Shown piece by piece: positions 46,966 through 58,259 of a DNA stretch of 64,000 nucleotides. The stretch is taken from contig JAECYW010000004.1 of NCBI GenBank assembly GCA_023014335.1, positions 1,922,001 to 1,986,000 of the forward strand, written 5' to 3'. This DNA comes from Galerina marginata (Eukaryota > Basidiomycota > Agaricomycetes > Agaricales > Galerinaceae). The notes under the pieces are model-generated. The model searched no databases. It was not told the DNA's origin and saw only the letters and a list, made by a program, of their open reading frames with translations. The position numbers were made by a program, and so were the translations under genes. How positions within the stretch are numbered: position 1 is the stretch's first letter; every line of letters starts with the position of its first letter.

Positions 46966-48333
46966 TCACAGGACAGGTCGCTTCTTCAGCAGATCCTTCG
47001 CTATTTCTTCGGCATCCCCAGAAGGGTCCGGAAGCCAGAATGCCTAAAGGATTTCTCAGCATACCTTCAAAAACAATTGAGGGGTGCTAACCAATTCCGT
47101 TCCGGCGGTGCACATCATTGCAAATCGTGGGTTGAACTTGACACATCGTGAAGGACCAGGATGACCATCTAGGACAGTCATTGGTTGGATCACATTTGGT
47201 GTCTTCGAACGTTGTGTTTCGTTGCGTGATGCATGAGACTGAATGTCCCAGATAAAAACCCTTCCATCGAGACTTCCTCCTACGACATATTTGCTGTCTG
47301 GTGTCCACGACACTTCTTCTCCGCTGATTCCTTTAGTCGGTTCGATTGTTTGGGGCACGCTCATGCTCATCCTCTCCAGACCGACGTGCCCTTCTAGCTT
47401 CGCAACCAAGGCGCCGTCAAAGGCGTCCAAGATGTAATGCGCATTGCCTGAACACCCGACAAGAAGGTATTTCCCATCACACGAGAAAGACATGGAAGTC
47501 ATGTAGATTGGTCGGGGCGGATAGCTGATAAAGGACAACGTTGGGTCCTCAAGGGTGATGGTGACAAATGGAGCCTTGTCGAAATTGGCCAGATCGTATA
47601 GAAGTATTCGAGAGTAGTGATTCACGGCAACTGCGAAGACCATTCCTGTGGAATCGTATGCGGTAATTGGAAATGAAGGAAGCGTCAAGAGACCTCTACA
47701 CGTCGGCGTTCGAAGATCCCAGAGACGAACTGTCTTGTCCATCGATCCAGACATGAATCCATCATCAATTGGGGACATCTCAAGAGAAATCACTTTGCCC
47801 TTGTGCCCCCGAAAGTATTGAAGATATTTATTGTCGTGAAGAGAATGGTATCGTATTGTGTCGTCTTCCTTCGTCGACGCGTGAATGATGGCGGTGTTTT
47901 TATGCGTAAAACGCGGCAGGTCAACACCATATTTCTTCGAATAAAGAGATTTCAACGGCCTGTTCCGAAGAAATGGATAAATATTCAAGACGGTATATCT
48001 GGAGGCCTTACTTTCCCATTTTACAACTGTAGAGCCGAAAGGTCTCATCCTCTCCAGCAGTGATAAGTTGGTCGCCTCTGTCATCGAAGCTAATTCCAGT
48101 TATACTGCGCACTGTCGGGTTTGTGGGCCTTTGTGGCTGGCTTCCTGGAGTGGGGGGTGGCTGGGACTCAACAGCACTTTTGAAGATTTTAGCGGGCTTA
48201 AACTTCGCCTAACGGCGATTTATGCATTAATGTCTGTTACATGGCTAGAGGGGCTACATACCATAGTCTGGTGTGAAAGTGCAACCATGGCTGGCGCTTG
48301 ATTGCCATTGCTTGTACTAGGATGAGGCGCCAT
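46966..48333 (-). CDS. SWD2: WD40 protein Swd2 (COMPASS and 3'-end processing factor)
   Basis: Seven-bladed WD40 protein. In yeast Swd2 belongs both to the Set1/COMPASS histone H3K4 methylase and to the cleavage/polyadenylation factor. The start ATG (complement 48331-48333) begins MAPHPSTSNGNQAPAMV; introns near 48214-48262 and about 47970-48022 join the early exons. Recognisable blocks are GISFDDRGDQLITAGEDETF, SMDKTVRLWDLRTPTCRGLL, SMSFSCDGKYLLVGCSGNAH, SWTPDSKYVVGGSLDGRVFI and the C-terminal AFWLPDPSGDAEEIAKDLLK after a last intron near 47042-47088. The order and spacing match Swd2/WDR82 over the whole length. The promoter is only 99 bp and shared with RPB5, placing two transcription-machinery genes under one regulatory region. 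Confidence 0.92.
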
Positions 48334-48432
48334 TTTGAAACAGCACAAGGTCTAAGAACCAAGTGATCGGAGTTACAAATATTTTCTGTTCGCTTTGCGC
48401 GTCACTCTTGTCAATTCTTGTCCTTCTTCCTC
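48334..48432. promoter_or_regulatory. 99-bp divergent promoter shared by SWD2 and RPB5
   Basis: Only 99 bp separate the two start codons. It has an AT-rich centre and CT-rich flank toward RPB5 and no TATA box. Both 5' UTRs must be very short or overlap the other gene's promoter. Confidence 0.6.
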
Positions 48433-49334
48433 ATGGGCGACGTCGACGAATCTGCGAAGCTATGGAAAGTCAATCGAACAATCCACGAACTTGTGAAAGA
48501 CAGAGTCAGCTGTGATCGAGAAATTCTCTGGGACCCGCTATCTCACTATTCATCCGCTTAGGGTTTTCTGGTTTCTGACGAAGAAATTCATATGGATCTT
48601 CAACGGTTTCGTCAACTGTACGCGAACAACAGTGGTGTCGTTGAGTGAGTTTTGAACACAGAGTTCTCAAATGGTTTTATGCTTACCGAGCTACTCGGCA
48701 GCCGAAACCAGTTGAACTTTTATACCACATCCCGCACAAATTCAACGGACCAGATTTTTGTGTTCTTCTCCGAGGAGCGTAGTGTTGGCGTGAAGACGAT
48801 GAGAAAGTAGGTGACAAATTCAACGGAATGAGCATCTTTTAGACTTAACACTCCCCGTAGATTGCTCAGTATTCTTGAGGAGAAATCAATACAGCGTGGC
48901 ATCATCGTCTTTCCTGGTAATATGACACCTTCGGCTCGAAAGGTGAACTTTTCTTTTCTTTCGTTATTGGTGTGGCCTTCATACTTTAAAGGTGATTGTT
49001 GCAATGGCCTCTGAATATCGCCTGGAAGAATTTTCAGAGGCCGACCTCCTAGTGAACATCGTGCACCACACTCTAGTCCCACGTCACGAAGTCTTGACAC
49101 CGGAGGAAAAGAGGATGCTCTTGGAAAAATAGTGCGTTATTAGCTTATTTTCTGTCGCAGTCCATTTATATTATGCATTATCATCAAAGTCGTCTCAAAG
49201 AAACACAGCTGCCTCGTATCCAGCTTGCAGACCCTGTAGCTCGGTACTATGGCCTCCGTCGGGGACAGGTGGTCAAAATAACGAGGCCGAGTGAAACGAG
49301 CGGCCGATACGCCAGCTATCGAATATGCTTCTAG
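48433..49334 (+). CDS. RPB5: RNA polymerases I, II and III shared subunit Rpb5
   Basis: Common subunit (RPABC1) forming the lower jaw of all three nuclear RNA polymerases. The N-terminal jaw domain starts [20 protein letters not shown] and, after an intron near 48505-48560, continues [20 protein letters not shown]; then [20 protein letters not shown]. The archaeal-RpoH-like C-terminal assembly domain reads [40 protein letters not shown], ending SYRICF. Introns also lie near 48641-48700, 48807-48858, 48941-48992 and 49130-49187. Length, about 215 residues, is that of the family and all conserved positions in the C-terminal domain are there. Start ATG 48433; stop TAG 49332. Confidence 0.95.
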
Positions 49335-52300
49335 CCTCCACTCTACCTTCTACTACTGACGTACGGTTGAGCTACCGTTTTATCCTTATCTCCTGGCATC
49401 ACTCCCTCTTTTGCACAGTATCCGCATTGTTCACGCTATTGCCAATTGTATACCTTGTTGATTGTACCACCCCATGCGCAACGTTTCCCTCGGCGTTCCT
49501 TCGTGCTTTGGGTCAAGAGGTATACTTTCCATCATGATTCAGCCTGCCGAGGTTTCCGTGGATCTTTTCATACCTTATTGCCCAATTTTATTTCTCTTTC
49601 AGGCACAGTGGTCTTGTACATACTCAAACTGCTATATTTTTGCTCGACAGGTGATCAACGATATCGGCCATTTGGTCAACATATTGGATCAGTCTATTGA
49701 TTCAGTCATTCACTGGACGCTGGACGTCTGGTGACATCACCATCGATATCTAATAGGGTTTCTTCTTCCCCCAAGATAAGTATGACAGAGACTTCAAGTC
49801 CGTGGTTTTCTTGCTCATATTCGGCTATGCCACACAACGTAGTGCTCGACTATAAAAATGTTGTCATTCAAAATACGTTTAGTGATTACTTTCGATCATC
49901 GGCAAAGCTCTACCCAAATCTTTCCCTATCAATCGCCGATGATTGCTACTTTCAAGACAATCTCAATATCGATCTTCTGTACTGCTACCAAAGTCGATTT
50001 CGCTCCGCCTGGAAAGGCTGCCTCGCTCGAGACCTGCCCATCTTTTAAATCTATGTGCTCGGCAATACGGAAGTCTTGGGTCTGACCTCGTTACACGCGG
50101 CACTCGTAGTCTCATGCGGCTGAACTATAACAATCGATATTTGAGATGAAAGCCCCTGGTGTTGGAACTTGTCAACTAGTATAGTGTCTGTTTCCATCGT
50201 TGTGCCTTTTCCTTCCATAGATTCCTCGGGTGGTACCCTCCCGGTCAATTATCGACAAACCATCCCGTTTATATCCAGCGATCGTTATGATTGGTACGTA
50301 ACATCGTCTCTTATCTGTCTATTCGAAGTTCATCGTTGGTTTGGGTGCCTCTGGCCGATTCTCGGTCTTGAGCCCACAGGTGGAAAACACCCCATTGTCG
50401 CCACCCCGAGCACATGCCCTCGCTGCAGGCATCCAAGGGAAGATCGACTCCTTGTGATTTAGGAGGTCGTTTGTTGTTGCGCCAAAAAGTACGCATTGCA
50501 AAGCATAAATTCTCGTCCTTTGTTCTTCAAGCTTTCTGCGGCCGTTGGACCCGAAGACACCGCCCCGCGAGCGTTCAAACATTGGCGAGATGAAACACCC
50601 AGCTAACAGATTCTCATGTTCTCTTCGAGATTACACTCGTCGGACGCGAGTACTGAACACGTCCGATCTTACCGCGGACGGGCATGGTGCTCCGTCCTTG
50701 GCCGCATACCTTTGTCGTTCCTCATCGCAACATGCGTTGGTCACCGATGGCTGCAGCTAACTCGGTCAAGTTGAGCCCTGCGAATCGCTCCACACAAGGG
50801 ATGTTTCTGAATCTTCCGGCGCGCTCGGTGTATTGTTTTGGTACGCGATCTGCCGTCTACTATTGGAGCCCACAGACGGTACACACCATTTTTTTTGTGC
50901 CTAATCCCGACATCCCCAGTCTGTGGCGTTGGCGCTGAACCCTCGCCGATACATGCGTAATACCCACACTCGAGCTGCCTGAGGGTCCTTTGAACCCAGG
51001 TTTGGTAGAAGAATTGTAATTGAGAATTTGTTCTGACTCGAGCAAAATGCTGCCTGGTGTTCCTGGTTAAAGATGATGTTGTATTCTGAAATCGTATTTA
51101 TTGTCATAGGGTGACTTCTCCCTTCACGAGTATGTAAAAAGCTGGATGGCCATGTATTCCCGGTACAGACGCCGACTGATGCACCAGTTAAATAAATCTC
51201 CCTTGCGAATCTTTCCCCAAGTACCTATTGAAACGTGCTCGTGAACGCGTGGATTTTAATCATTGCCAGTCAGTAGCTTAAATCTGAGATTAAGGACAGA
51301 CAAACATCCTCTCTAGAGCCCAGAAGGTAGGAGTAGCAACCACGCGTGATTGTGTATGCTCTGAAGGCAGAGCTTCTGATGAAAACCGCGGACAAAATGT
51401 TCCAGTCTCTCGTCCTGCGTTCGTTAAGGGGTTGTTCCTATAGCCTGCAGGTATTGTATTGCACGACATGCGGATATTCCTTCCGGACAAACCCATATAG
51501 AAGAGTCATACGATAATTGTGTATGGTGAGCTACGGAGCACGGAAGAAAACTATTTGTCCTCATCCCGAAGGAGTCGCAAAATAGACACCAAGAACAGTC
51601 CGAGGCATGTGGGATGACGTTATGACAAATGAGCGACGGGGCGGCTGCCCTCGGAGAGAATATTATTCAAAGGAAAGATGACGAAAATTAAACTGTACAT
51701 ACAACCCATTAGAATTCGGGTTTGCAATTCAACGCAGCTAACGAATTCCAATTTGATAGTAAAATAAGGCTTGATTCTGCTGGAGACGGGCCACAAAATG
51801 AAATATGCATAGCTTCCACCTGTATCTGGCATTTGTGAAGCGTTGTGGAACTCCCATTAAGGCATTCTTATTTTGCAGCTGATGCGAAATGAGATACGCC
51901 GAAAGGCTCGGAACACGATTACCCCGCTGGTTTTTGATAAAGATTTTTTGACTATCTCACAAAGGAGAGTTATTTCTTCTTATTTTTTTTTATTGAACCA
52001 ATATTTTTGGTCTTTATTACCTTTCAACTCCTGCTTGTGAATCAAGGTGATATAGACAATTTAGGCAGGAGAGATGCTCAAAATAGGAAGTTTCGGACTG
52101 ATGGCTGATGGCAAACATATTTATAACGCCCGGATACTCAGGTGGTTCCCACCAAAAAATAACCGTACTACCATTCAAAAGTGTTCGATTCCCCATATGC
52201 GCTTGAAAGATGCCCTCCACATTCGTCACCGCATCGACAAGATCGGTGCCAGGTTCCTGACATGAAGTGCTGTTCTTGCGGAAATGAACTATTTGGGACT

Positions 52301-52538
52301 GCTTGACTGAATTCTTTCAATAAATCTCCAGATTGCATGGATTTTCGTAATGGCGTCTCTCAAGATGAGATCGGGGCCCGCAACGATCTTCCCGGGCGCA
52401 GTGCGAGAAGGAGACAGTTCTTCACCCTAATGAGGTCTCTAGATTTTGTATAAAGAGGGCAGGGTTTCATCGTCAGCTTCATCATCCCAGGTCCACAGAA
52501 AATCCTGCGTCGTCCTTCAGCCTCTTATATATTCAAAA
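49335..52538. other. 3.2-kb gene-poor stretch before the terpene synthase
   Basis: The longest gene-free part of the window. Several plus-strand frames between 49446 and 50940 are 60-105 codons long and overlap in different frames, as a decayed gene might, but none carries a motif I know and they do not splice together. From 51100 the sequence becomes AT-rich with T and A runs. It contains the terpene synthase promoter; ICR- or TATA-like elements are not clear. Confidence 0.5.
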
Positions 52539-53780
52539 ATGTCCAGCGCTTCAGCTCGTCAATTTTGCCTTCCAGATCTCCTCGCTTCTTGCCCTTTGAA
52601 CGATGCCACCAACCCCCACTACAAGGAAGCTGCAGCAGAGTCCAGGGCTTGGATCAACAGTTACGATATTTTCACCGACAGAAAACGCGCTTTCTTCGTT
52701 CAAGGATGCAACGAACTTCTTTGTTCGCATGTATACTCCTATGCTGGACGCGAACAATTGCGTACAACTTGCGACTTTGTGAGTATATTCCACAACTTTA
52801 CTCGAAGTTAAAGGAGCTGATAACAATATTAGGTCAACTTGTTATTCGTCGTTGACGAAGTCAGCGACGAGCAAAGTGGATCAGATGCCCGTGCTACTGG
52901 TCAAGTCTTTGTGAAAGCTATGAAATACCCAGACTGGGACGACGGCTCCATTCTTGCAAAAATCACCAAAGAGTACGCGTCTTGCTTCTTCCATCTGATT
53001 TTATTAAAATTGCTACCCAGGTTCAAAGCTCGTTTCCTTCGTTTATCTGGACCCAAGAATTCAAAACGATTTGAAACGCTCTGCGAGAGATACACCGAGT
53101 GTGTAGCTGTGGAAGCTGAACTTCGAGAGCGTAACGAAGTTGCGGACCTCGCGACCTTCATCCCTCTTCGCCGTTATAACAGCGCGGTTCTGCTTTGCTT
53201 TTCCCTGGTGGAATACATCCTTGGAATTGACCTCCAGGATGAAGTTTATGAAGATGAGACGTTCATGAAGGCCTACTGGGCAGCATGCGACCATGTCTGC
53301 TGGGCAAATGTAAGCGCCACACCTTCAGGCATTCGTAAGGCCCTGACGCTTAACCCATCCAGGACATTTATTCCTACGATATGGAGCAATCAAAGGGAAT
53401 TTCGGGAAACAACATTGTTACAGTTCTGATGCAAGAAAACGGCACTAATTTACAAGAGACTGCGGACTACATTGGCATTCGGTGCAGCCAATTTGTCGAC
53501 AGTTACATCTCCGCAAAAAAGGAACTCCCTCCCTCGCTCGGCGCAGATGCGGCTCGTTTTATCGACTCTCTGGGATCTTGGATGGTTGGTAACCTTGTGT
53601 ACGTCCGAAATTTTCAAGTATTGGTATAAGACGCTGATCAACTTTACTTCCTCCAGATGGAGTTTTGAGACAGTAAGGTATTTTGGCCCTCGACACTTAG
53701 AAGTCAAAGAAACAGGTGTTGTTCTTTTGAGACCGAGGGAGGTTTCTGAGGATAGCTGTTCTGAGTCGGACGAAGAGTAA
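52539..53780 (+). CDS. Class I sesquiterpene synthase
   Basis: Cytosolic enzyme that ionises farnesyl diphosphate and cyclises it, with Mg2+ bound by two motifs. The aspartate-rich motif is DEVSDE (about 52857-52874), on an exon following the intron at about 52779-52833. The NSE motif NDIYSYDME spans an intron near 53310-53360 and has the full ND..S...E pattern. The distal RY pair ([10 protein letters not shown]) is present after a last intron near 53596-53656. A fourth intron lies near 52973-53021. Length about 345 residues, usual for basidiomycete enzymes, with a Ser/Glu-rich C-terminus. The DExxD form resembles the clade that includes protoilludene-type cyclases, but the product cannot be told. 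Start ATG 52539, stop TAA 53778. No P450 sits nearby; the adjacent gene encodes mevalonate kinase. Confidence 0.9.
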
Positions 53781-54643
53781 TTAGTTCTTCGAATTACAAA
53801 ACAGCACAAACTAGACAACAATGGAAGAAATCTGCACAAATTAACTAGCCTATCATATTATACTGTATACCATACTCTATTCTTCTTTTCTTGAATACAT
53901 TCTTGGACTCTGAAACTCGTTTCTACAGGTGTGCTCAGGTTTGAATCGAAGAGAAGATTCGTATGTAGATCCCTGCCAAAAACGGTATGAGATCGATCAG
54001 GATCGAGCTACCAGATTTAGACTGCGCGCGGCTAAATTTAAACGTATAACTTGGCAGGGAAACCCAAGACGCCAGCAGCACCTCAAATCGAGAAGAATAT
54101 TTGTATGTCCCAAATACACGAGTTAAAGGGTCTCGAATACCTCAGACTGTGGCGGAAGTAGCTAGAAGAGGAGCAGGGCGTCTAGCACTGGGAGGTGACA
54201 CAGGTGACACATACTGTCAATTCACTGAAGAGGCCGTACTAGGAGCCTAACGAGTCCGACCCTATTACCAAGGAAGAACATGTGCCCTGGGTAGCCGTAT
54301 CCATCTAACGTGCAAGTAGGAGGCACCCGCCGTCCATTTACAAGTAATTTATATACCATTTGTTATACTCGTAACAAGACGTTTACCTACATTTTGTTCT
54401 TACTGTATCAAGTACTAGTCTACGAACTTATGGAACTGACACGACAGTTAAGGGTTCAAGAATTCTATGATGGCATTTCCATGTACGATTACAGACACTA
54501 CGCTCCTTTTGTTCGTTCCGCGAAACGTGCATAGTGCACGCATCTATTAGATAAGATATCGACAGCCGGAATTACTCCTACCGCATGAAAAATCCACGGC
54601 CAGGGGAGGTAGATAGAAAGGAGAAAGGAAAGGGTTAGGTGCC
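53781..54643. other. Convergent region between terpene synthase and mevalonate kinase
   Basis: 863 bp. Two short plus-strand frames (53929-54126 and 54310-54534) have no signatures. Otherwise 3' UTR-like. No supported gene. Confidence 0.5.
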
Positions 54644-56583
54644 TCAGACGTACATCCAGCGTCCTAGTCCAGAGGCCCACGATGGGAGCTCCGCCACCGT
54701 GGTGGACAGGAAAGGAGCACGTAAGGGGTCAAGATCATTGGAGCTCTTCTCAGACCTATCCACGATCTCACCCTGGGACAATTCTCTGGCTGTCGGTGTG
54801 TCCGGAGGGGTCACTTGGCCCAAGCCCTCAGGTGCGTGTAGAGTGCGAGATCCATGATTACGATGCTCAGGGTAAGGTGACAAGATTCCAAGGCCACTTC
54901 CTCCCACAGATGTGAGATAAGGCTGGAAGTTTTCGCGGATCAAAGTGTTGATCAGATCCTGTAGTTGCTCGTTTTTGAAGTCTATAACAATAATGTTCCG
55001 CCTCAGCCTCGTGTGTTCAACGCAGCAAGGGCAAGAAATGTGTACCATCAGGTATCAGGGTGACGGCGCACCCTCCACCTCCAGCGCCAGTAAGTTTTGT
55101 GCTTAGACCGTGTGGAACTGCTGTCTTTTCTTTGATATTTTCCAAAGACGGGTGCGAGACTCCAAGTGTAACAAGATGTTGGTGGTTTTCGTTCATAAGA
55201 GCCTGATGAATAAAGTTAATTCGTCAATCACGAAATGAACAAGGTTTCACCAGCGTGTACTCACAGATAGAGCGGATAGCAATGAATCACGAGGCAGCTC
55301 CGGATCCGCCAGTGCCCTCCGGGCTTCATCGCTGATGCTCTGGATAGACTCCAAAATACCGTTCACGAGCTCTGGTTCCTGACGACAAGACAAACACATC
55401 AGTCAAGATGATGCATTCATGCCGGAATAGCACTCACGTTCGCCTTTTTCTCGCCGACACCCGCAACTAATTTCTTAGTATCTCGTGGCACCTTTGAATT
55501 AGTCAACAAGAACTTGAGAGATTTGAATCTAGGGGAAGAGGAGATTTGGATAAGGGTAAGATCCAGGTGTGATAAACTTTTCTGACTTTGGATAACCGGA
55601 ACGTACCCCTGAATTCCTTCCATTCCACTTTTCTTTCCAAATCCAGGACGAGTGTAGGCAAGAGCACCACCAAATACCGCGACACTGTTGTCCACTCCAC
55701 TAGGATTCCCGTGGAGAATCTTCTCCGCTACAAACGCCCATCTGTTAACCTCCTCTGCCGTCGCAGGAGAAATCGCGCGACGACCTTGGTGAGAGACGTG
55801 CAGATGTTCCGAAGATGAGGGAACAGGCGGTAATGGCAGGGTTATCCGACGATGAGCCAGCAGTGAAGCTGTGGCCGCACATACAGAATAGGATGCTGAG
55901 GACCCTAAACCTGCTCCTACCGGCAAAGTTGATCGAGCGGTAAAGCTGAATGTAGGGCTACAAACAGGTAATGTATGGGAGTTAGAGGCATGAATGCAAA
56001 GAACGACGTGCATCCGCATCCGCGGGGTCAACCTATTACTTACTGGTCTTCATTCTTGTTCAGGATCACGTACAGATACAGGAACGCCAGACATGCCCCG
56101 TGAGCTGCCTTCTGTTCTTCACTGATCATATCCAGGGCCCGCTTGTTCAAAGCGTCAACCAGTCGCTCATCAAGGTGCTCCGGATGTTCGTCGCCGGGTG
56201 CTACGGGTGTTACTGCGTCCCAGGGCAGGGAGTTAACGTCCCATTCGTGATAGAAGTTGTCGATATCTTGGAGATGAATCGAGAGCTTATTATCGCGCCT
56301 GGGAGTCGTCAGTCCATAACACCGGAGGTCCACGGATGCGGCGATTGCAGTCTAAGAAGAATGGTAGGCAGGGGTAGAGTCAGTATAAGGTTTTCCGTCC
56401 GATTTGATTCATGAAAGAAAAATTGAACACCGGTAGAGACGATCCCGGGGGTGTTCATTACCGTAGGCTCGTTCGACCCTGGCCCTGAGCGGATAGAACA
56501 AAAACTTGACTCACTACGCCATGCACAACGGCATGTTCTCCGAACAGAATGACTTTCCCCGGGGCACTGATAAGCCACTCCAT
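54644..56583 (-). other. ERG12: Mevalonate kinase half of the fusion (ERG12)
   Basis: GHMP kinase phosphorylating mevalonate at the 5-position, the third step toward isopentenyl diphosphate. An internal ATG (complement 56581-56583) stands where a free enzyme would start. Blocks: APGKVILFGEHAVVHG; EDHPTFSFTARSTLPVGAGL; HGNPSGVDNSVAVFGG; KLTGAGGGGCAVTL. The C-terminal region includes an insertion of about 60 polar residues (about 54680-54870) before the usual W.Y-type end. Internal introns lie near 55990-56041, 55525-55605 and others. Confidence 0.85.
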
Positions 56584-58023
56584 CTCCTCGGCTCCATTCA
56601 AGTGAAGTTTCTGCACTGCGAGCGTAAGAGGTCCATCGTCAGGAACCCTGTCATATTTATTCTGAGAAGCATTCAAGGTTATGGCACCAGCCTCAACGAG
56701 GGCTCGTTCCAGGTCGTCCAGGAGGTCATGGGGATCCTCGATACCAACACAAAGACGGATAAGGTCCTCGGGCAAACCACGAGCGGCTCGAGTGGCTGGA
56801 TCAATGGACGCGTGCCTGCAACGATGTTAGCGAATAGACTACCTTCAATGAAAATTGTTGAAGAACTTACGACATGACACAAGGCATACTGATCAAACTG
56901 TTAACACACCCAAAGCTGACGCTAATACCCCACAACCGCGTCCCGCCTACGATTTTCTCACTCAAGTCCTTGTCTCCCGTTTCAAAGCTTAGTACAGCGC
57001 CATTGCCATCCGCAATCCTGGAGTGTATATCTCGTCCGGGATGGTCGGCCAAACCAGGGTAATGCACAGGGAAACCAAGGTTAGACAGGTATTCTGCGAC
57101 TACCTGTGCATTGGTCTGCTGCCTGTCCATGCGTAGCGCAAGGGTTTTGATACCTCGAAGCAGGAGGAAGGAATCGATCGGTGTCAGTGCATTTCCTACT
57201 GAGTTAATGGTGAAAGCTAGTTTCTGGGCGAGGTCGTCGCGGTTGCAGGTAACTGCACCAGCCATGAGATCATGATGGCCACTAAGATATTTGGTAGCGC
57301 TGTCATACACGATGTCGGCTCCGTGCTCGAGGGGTCGTTGGAGGTAAGGGCTCATCATCGTGTTGTCGACGACAATGATGGCATCGGGTGCACGTTCCTT
57401 GACGTCTTTGCTTATGGCGGCTATATCAGCAATTTTAAGCAAAGGATTTGTCGGGGATTCAAGGAGGACCATGGCTGTCTTTGTGGGGTGGATATAGGGA
57501 TGAAGTGATTCCGGGTTGGTTGTATCTACATGGTGAATGGTGACACCGACATGTGTTCGGATGTAGGTCAAAAGTCGATTAGTCCCGCCATACAGGTCGT
57601 CTCCAGCAATAATTTCGTCTCCTGGCTTGAGTAGGCGCAAGATGACATCCAGAGCTGCCATTCCCGAGGAGACCGTAAAAGCATGTGCGGCAGATGATAT
57701 CTTAGCGATATGGTGCTCTGTGAACTCGATACATGAGAATTCACGAAGGCCAGAAAACAAAAAATCATACCAAGATGGCTTCTTGTCGGGTTCCCACTTC
57801 TTGAGTAGTCATACTCGCCATGTACGCCTTTGAAGGTGGCGGTTTGGTAGATTGGCACAGAACTGCTGCCATACTGATCTTTCATCTCCGGGTTTTCGAC
57901 TGTTGCACATAGTGTGGAGAAGCGGTATGGTTTGCGAGGTCTCAGAGGAGATTCTGGTTCTGGGGTGGGGAGATCGTGCATAGGAAGCTTTCCAGGCGCG
58001 CGCGGGTCAATAGATGGTGCCAT
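54644..58023 (-). CDS. Predicted fusion: cystathionine beta-lyase + mevalonate kinase
   Basis: One continuous gene model of about 920 residues. Residues 1 to about 444 are a PLP enzyme of the Cys/Met family (start ATG complement 58021-58023). It shows YDYSRSGNPTR, VSSGMAALDVIL, PLP lysine SATKYLSGHHDLMAGA and the beta-lyase-type VSFGCVNSLISMPCVMSHAS, so it should turn cystathionine into homocysteine. The frame runs on through LEAGAI-type end sequence and about 35 linker residues, with no stop, into MEWLISAPGKVILFGEHAVV, the start of mevalonate kinase. That half has the GHMP loop PVGAGLGSSAS and C-terminal KLTGAGGGGCAVTL and ends SGLGRWMYV. A 163-nt intron (56352-56514) joins HAVVHGV to TAIAASVDLRCYGL. 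Two separate genes overlapping here is the alternative, but the lyase has no stop codon of its own. Confidence 0.75.
56584..58023 (-). other. Cystathionine beta-lyase half of the fusion
   Basis: Exon 1 (58023 to about 57768) ends NPTRSHLE across an intron whose acceptor is TTCACAG; exon 2 covers the PLP core; an intron near 56824-56876 joins CVMS to HASIDPATRAARGLPED. Family-typical C-terminal sequence EDPHDLLDDLERALVEAGAI is followed, instead of a stop, by a polar linker. All catalytic segments are intact. Confidence 0.8.
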
Positions 58024-58259
58024 GCTGGACTAGATTGTTAGGGGATCAAGATCGTTCTTCAATCTTCCGCGATGGGTTTGTCAAAGAGTTGGAAACAATA
58101 TGAGAGTCTAAATGGAAGAAGAAGAAAGAAGATTTTTGAATCCGTTTACTCCAGTCCAGTCTTACGACTTGTGCAGAATTGCGTGCTCCCTAGCCATATT
58201 GATCTAAGGGTCGGCCGAATCGTGGAACTGAACAACTTTACTTCCGACCACCACCTAAT
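58024..58259. promoter_or_regulatory. 236-bp divergent promoter of the lyase-kinase fusion and VPS71
   Basis: Separates start codons 58023 (-) and 58260 (+). GA-rich near 58110-58140. No TATA box or known site is obvious. It is the only upstream region visible for the mevalonate kinase reading frame if the fusion is real. Confidence 0.45.
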
